This document shows, one piece after another, positions 63,499 to 64,000 of a stretch of DNA of 64,000 bases; position 1 is the first letter of the stretch, and each line of letters opens with the position of its first letter. The position numbers and the translations under genes are program-made. The stretch is from Paenibacillus massiliensis 2301065 = DSM 16942 (GTDB taxonomy: Bacteria > Bacillota > Bacilli > Paenibacillales > Paenibacillaceae). The stretch is from positions 124,001-188,000 of the forward strand of contig NZ_KB898193.1 in assembly GCF_000377505.1 (NCBI RefSeq). The letters run 5' to 3'. The notes below the pieces were generated by a model. It saw only the letters and a program-made list of their open reading frames with translations. It did no database searches and was not told the DNA's origin.

Positions 63499-64000
63499 CG
63501 GCTTCTCCCTCTGCTCTGTACCGTATTAATGCCCCAAAGGATCAGGAAGGACAGGGTCAGCAGCAGGATCGACACCGAGGCAGCTCCCACCGTATTATCA
63601 CTTTCGACCTCTCCGAAAATATAGACCGATGCCACTAGCGTTCTGCCGGGAATGTTACCCGCTACGAGCACGACCGCACCGAACTCGGCAAGTGCACGCG
63701 AGAACGCCAGCATGCCCCCACTAATCATACCGGGTGCCATGGAGGGCAGAATGACCTTCCAGAACGTCACCCCACGGGATGCTCCCAGCGTATAGGAGGC
63801 TTCCTCCGCTGAAGGGTCAATCTCCTCCAGCAATGGCTGCACTGCACGAATAACGAATGGGAATGTCACGAATACCATTGCCAGTATAATCGCAGGCTGG
63901 TGAAATACGATCTCCAGCCCCCAGCGTCCTGCTGCTGTCCCAAGCAGGCTATTCGGTCCGAGTAGCAGTAGAATCATTAATCCTCCTACCGCAGTCGGTA
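63495..64000 (-). CDS. cysT: Sulfate ABC importer permease CysT, 5' truncated by window edge
   Basis: C-terminal ~168 residues visible: a PTAVGGLMILLLLGPNSLLG segment at the edge, EEASYTLGASRGVTFWKVILPS EAA loop, RALAEFGAVVLVAGNIPGRT. An ATG at 63977 lies inside the conserved segment and is not the true start; the reading frame continues off the window. First visible gene of the sulfate operon. Confidence 0.94.
   Translation of the reverse strand, partial: PTAVGGLMILLLLGPNSLLGTAAGRWGLEIVFHQPAIILAMVFVTFPFVIRAVQPLLEEIDPSAEEASYTLGASRGVTFWKVILPSMAPGMISGGMLAFSRALAEFGAVVLVAGNIPGRTLVASVYIFGEVESDNTVGAASVSILLLTLSFLILWGINTVQSRGRSR

Overview
The window looks like chromosome of a Paenibacillus-type Bacillota: near 50% GC, strong AGGAGG-like ribosome sites, some GTG and TTG starts, and close matches to Bacillales families (TcyP, LplJ-type lipoate ligase, thiamine-salvage genes, PRD and RpiR regulators). 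No tRNA, rRNA, phage, transposase or CRISPR array is visible. Genus is inferred from protein likeness only.

Layout. 1-9.8 kb: truncated catalase behind a PerR-like box, speD, an odd response regulator divergent from a malic enzyme, three phosphotransferase-fold kinases with a HAD phosphatase, and an unknown protein. 9.8-21.7 kb: ArsR-aldehyde dehydrogenase operon, ThrE-type exporter in two subunits, GNAT, MBL hydrolase with tandem repeats upstream, PQQ-type sugar dehydrogenase, Xaa-Pro peptidase, cystine importer TcyP, and a chemoreceptor with a structured leader. 21.7-32.5 kb: a corrinoid block, namely riboswitch-btuFCD-cobTUS-cbiP, preceded by cobD-cbiB-cobC. 32.8-38 kb: lipoate ligase, HAD phosphatase, small DUF3139-like protein, and a DMT transporter divergent from a MocR regulator.

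38.1-53.7 kb is the most distinctive part, a sulfated-sugar island. Locus A is a Lac-family PTS (IIC, IIA, IIB), a sulfatase and a PRD regulator, divergent from a radical-SAM sulfatase-maturing enzyme (anSME). Locus B is an RpiR regulator divergent from a IIBC PTS, a second anSME and a second sulfatase. Between them lie an aerobic formylglycine-generating enzyme (FGE), a PhnP-like metallo-hydrolase and a two-subunit CHR-family anion transporter. Neither sulfatase has a signal peptide, which suggests that sulfated sugars are imported and phosphorylated by the PTS and desulfated inside the cell, with oxygen-dependent and oxygen-independent maturases both encoded. cre-like sites precede both PTS operons.

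53.8-64 kb: an unknown protein, a TPP-riboswitch cluster thiD-thiM-thiE-tenA-thiZ-thiX-thiY for thiamine salvage, and a sulfate ABC operon (cysT-cysW-cysA-sbp) that runs off the right edge. Sulfur handling recurs across the window: cystine uptake, sulfatases, a CHR transporter and sulfate uptake. A 62-bp dispersed repeat occurs three times, once as a long palindrome.
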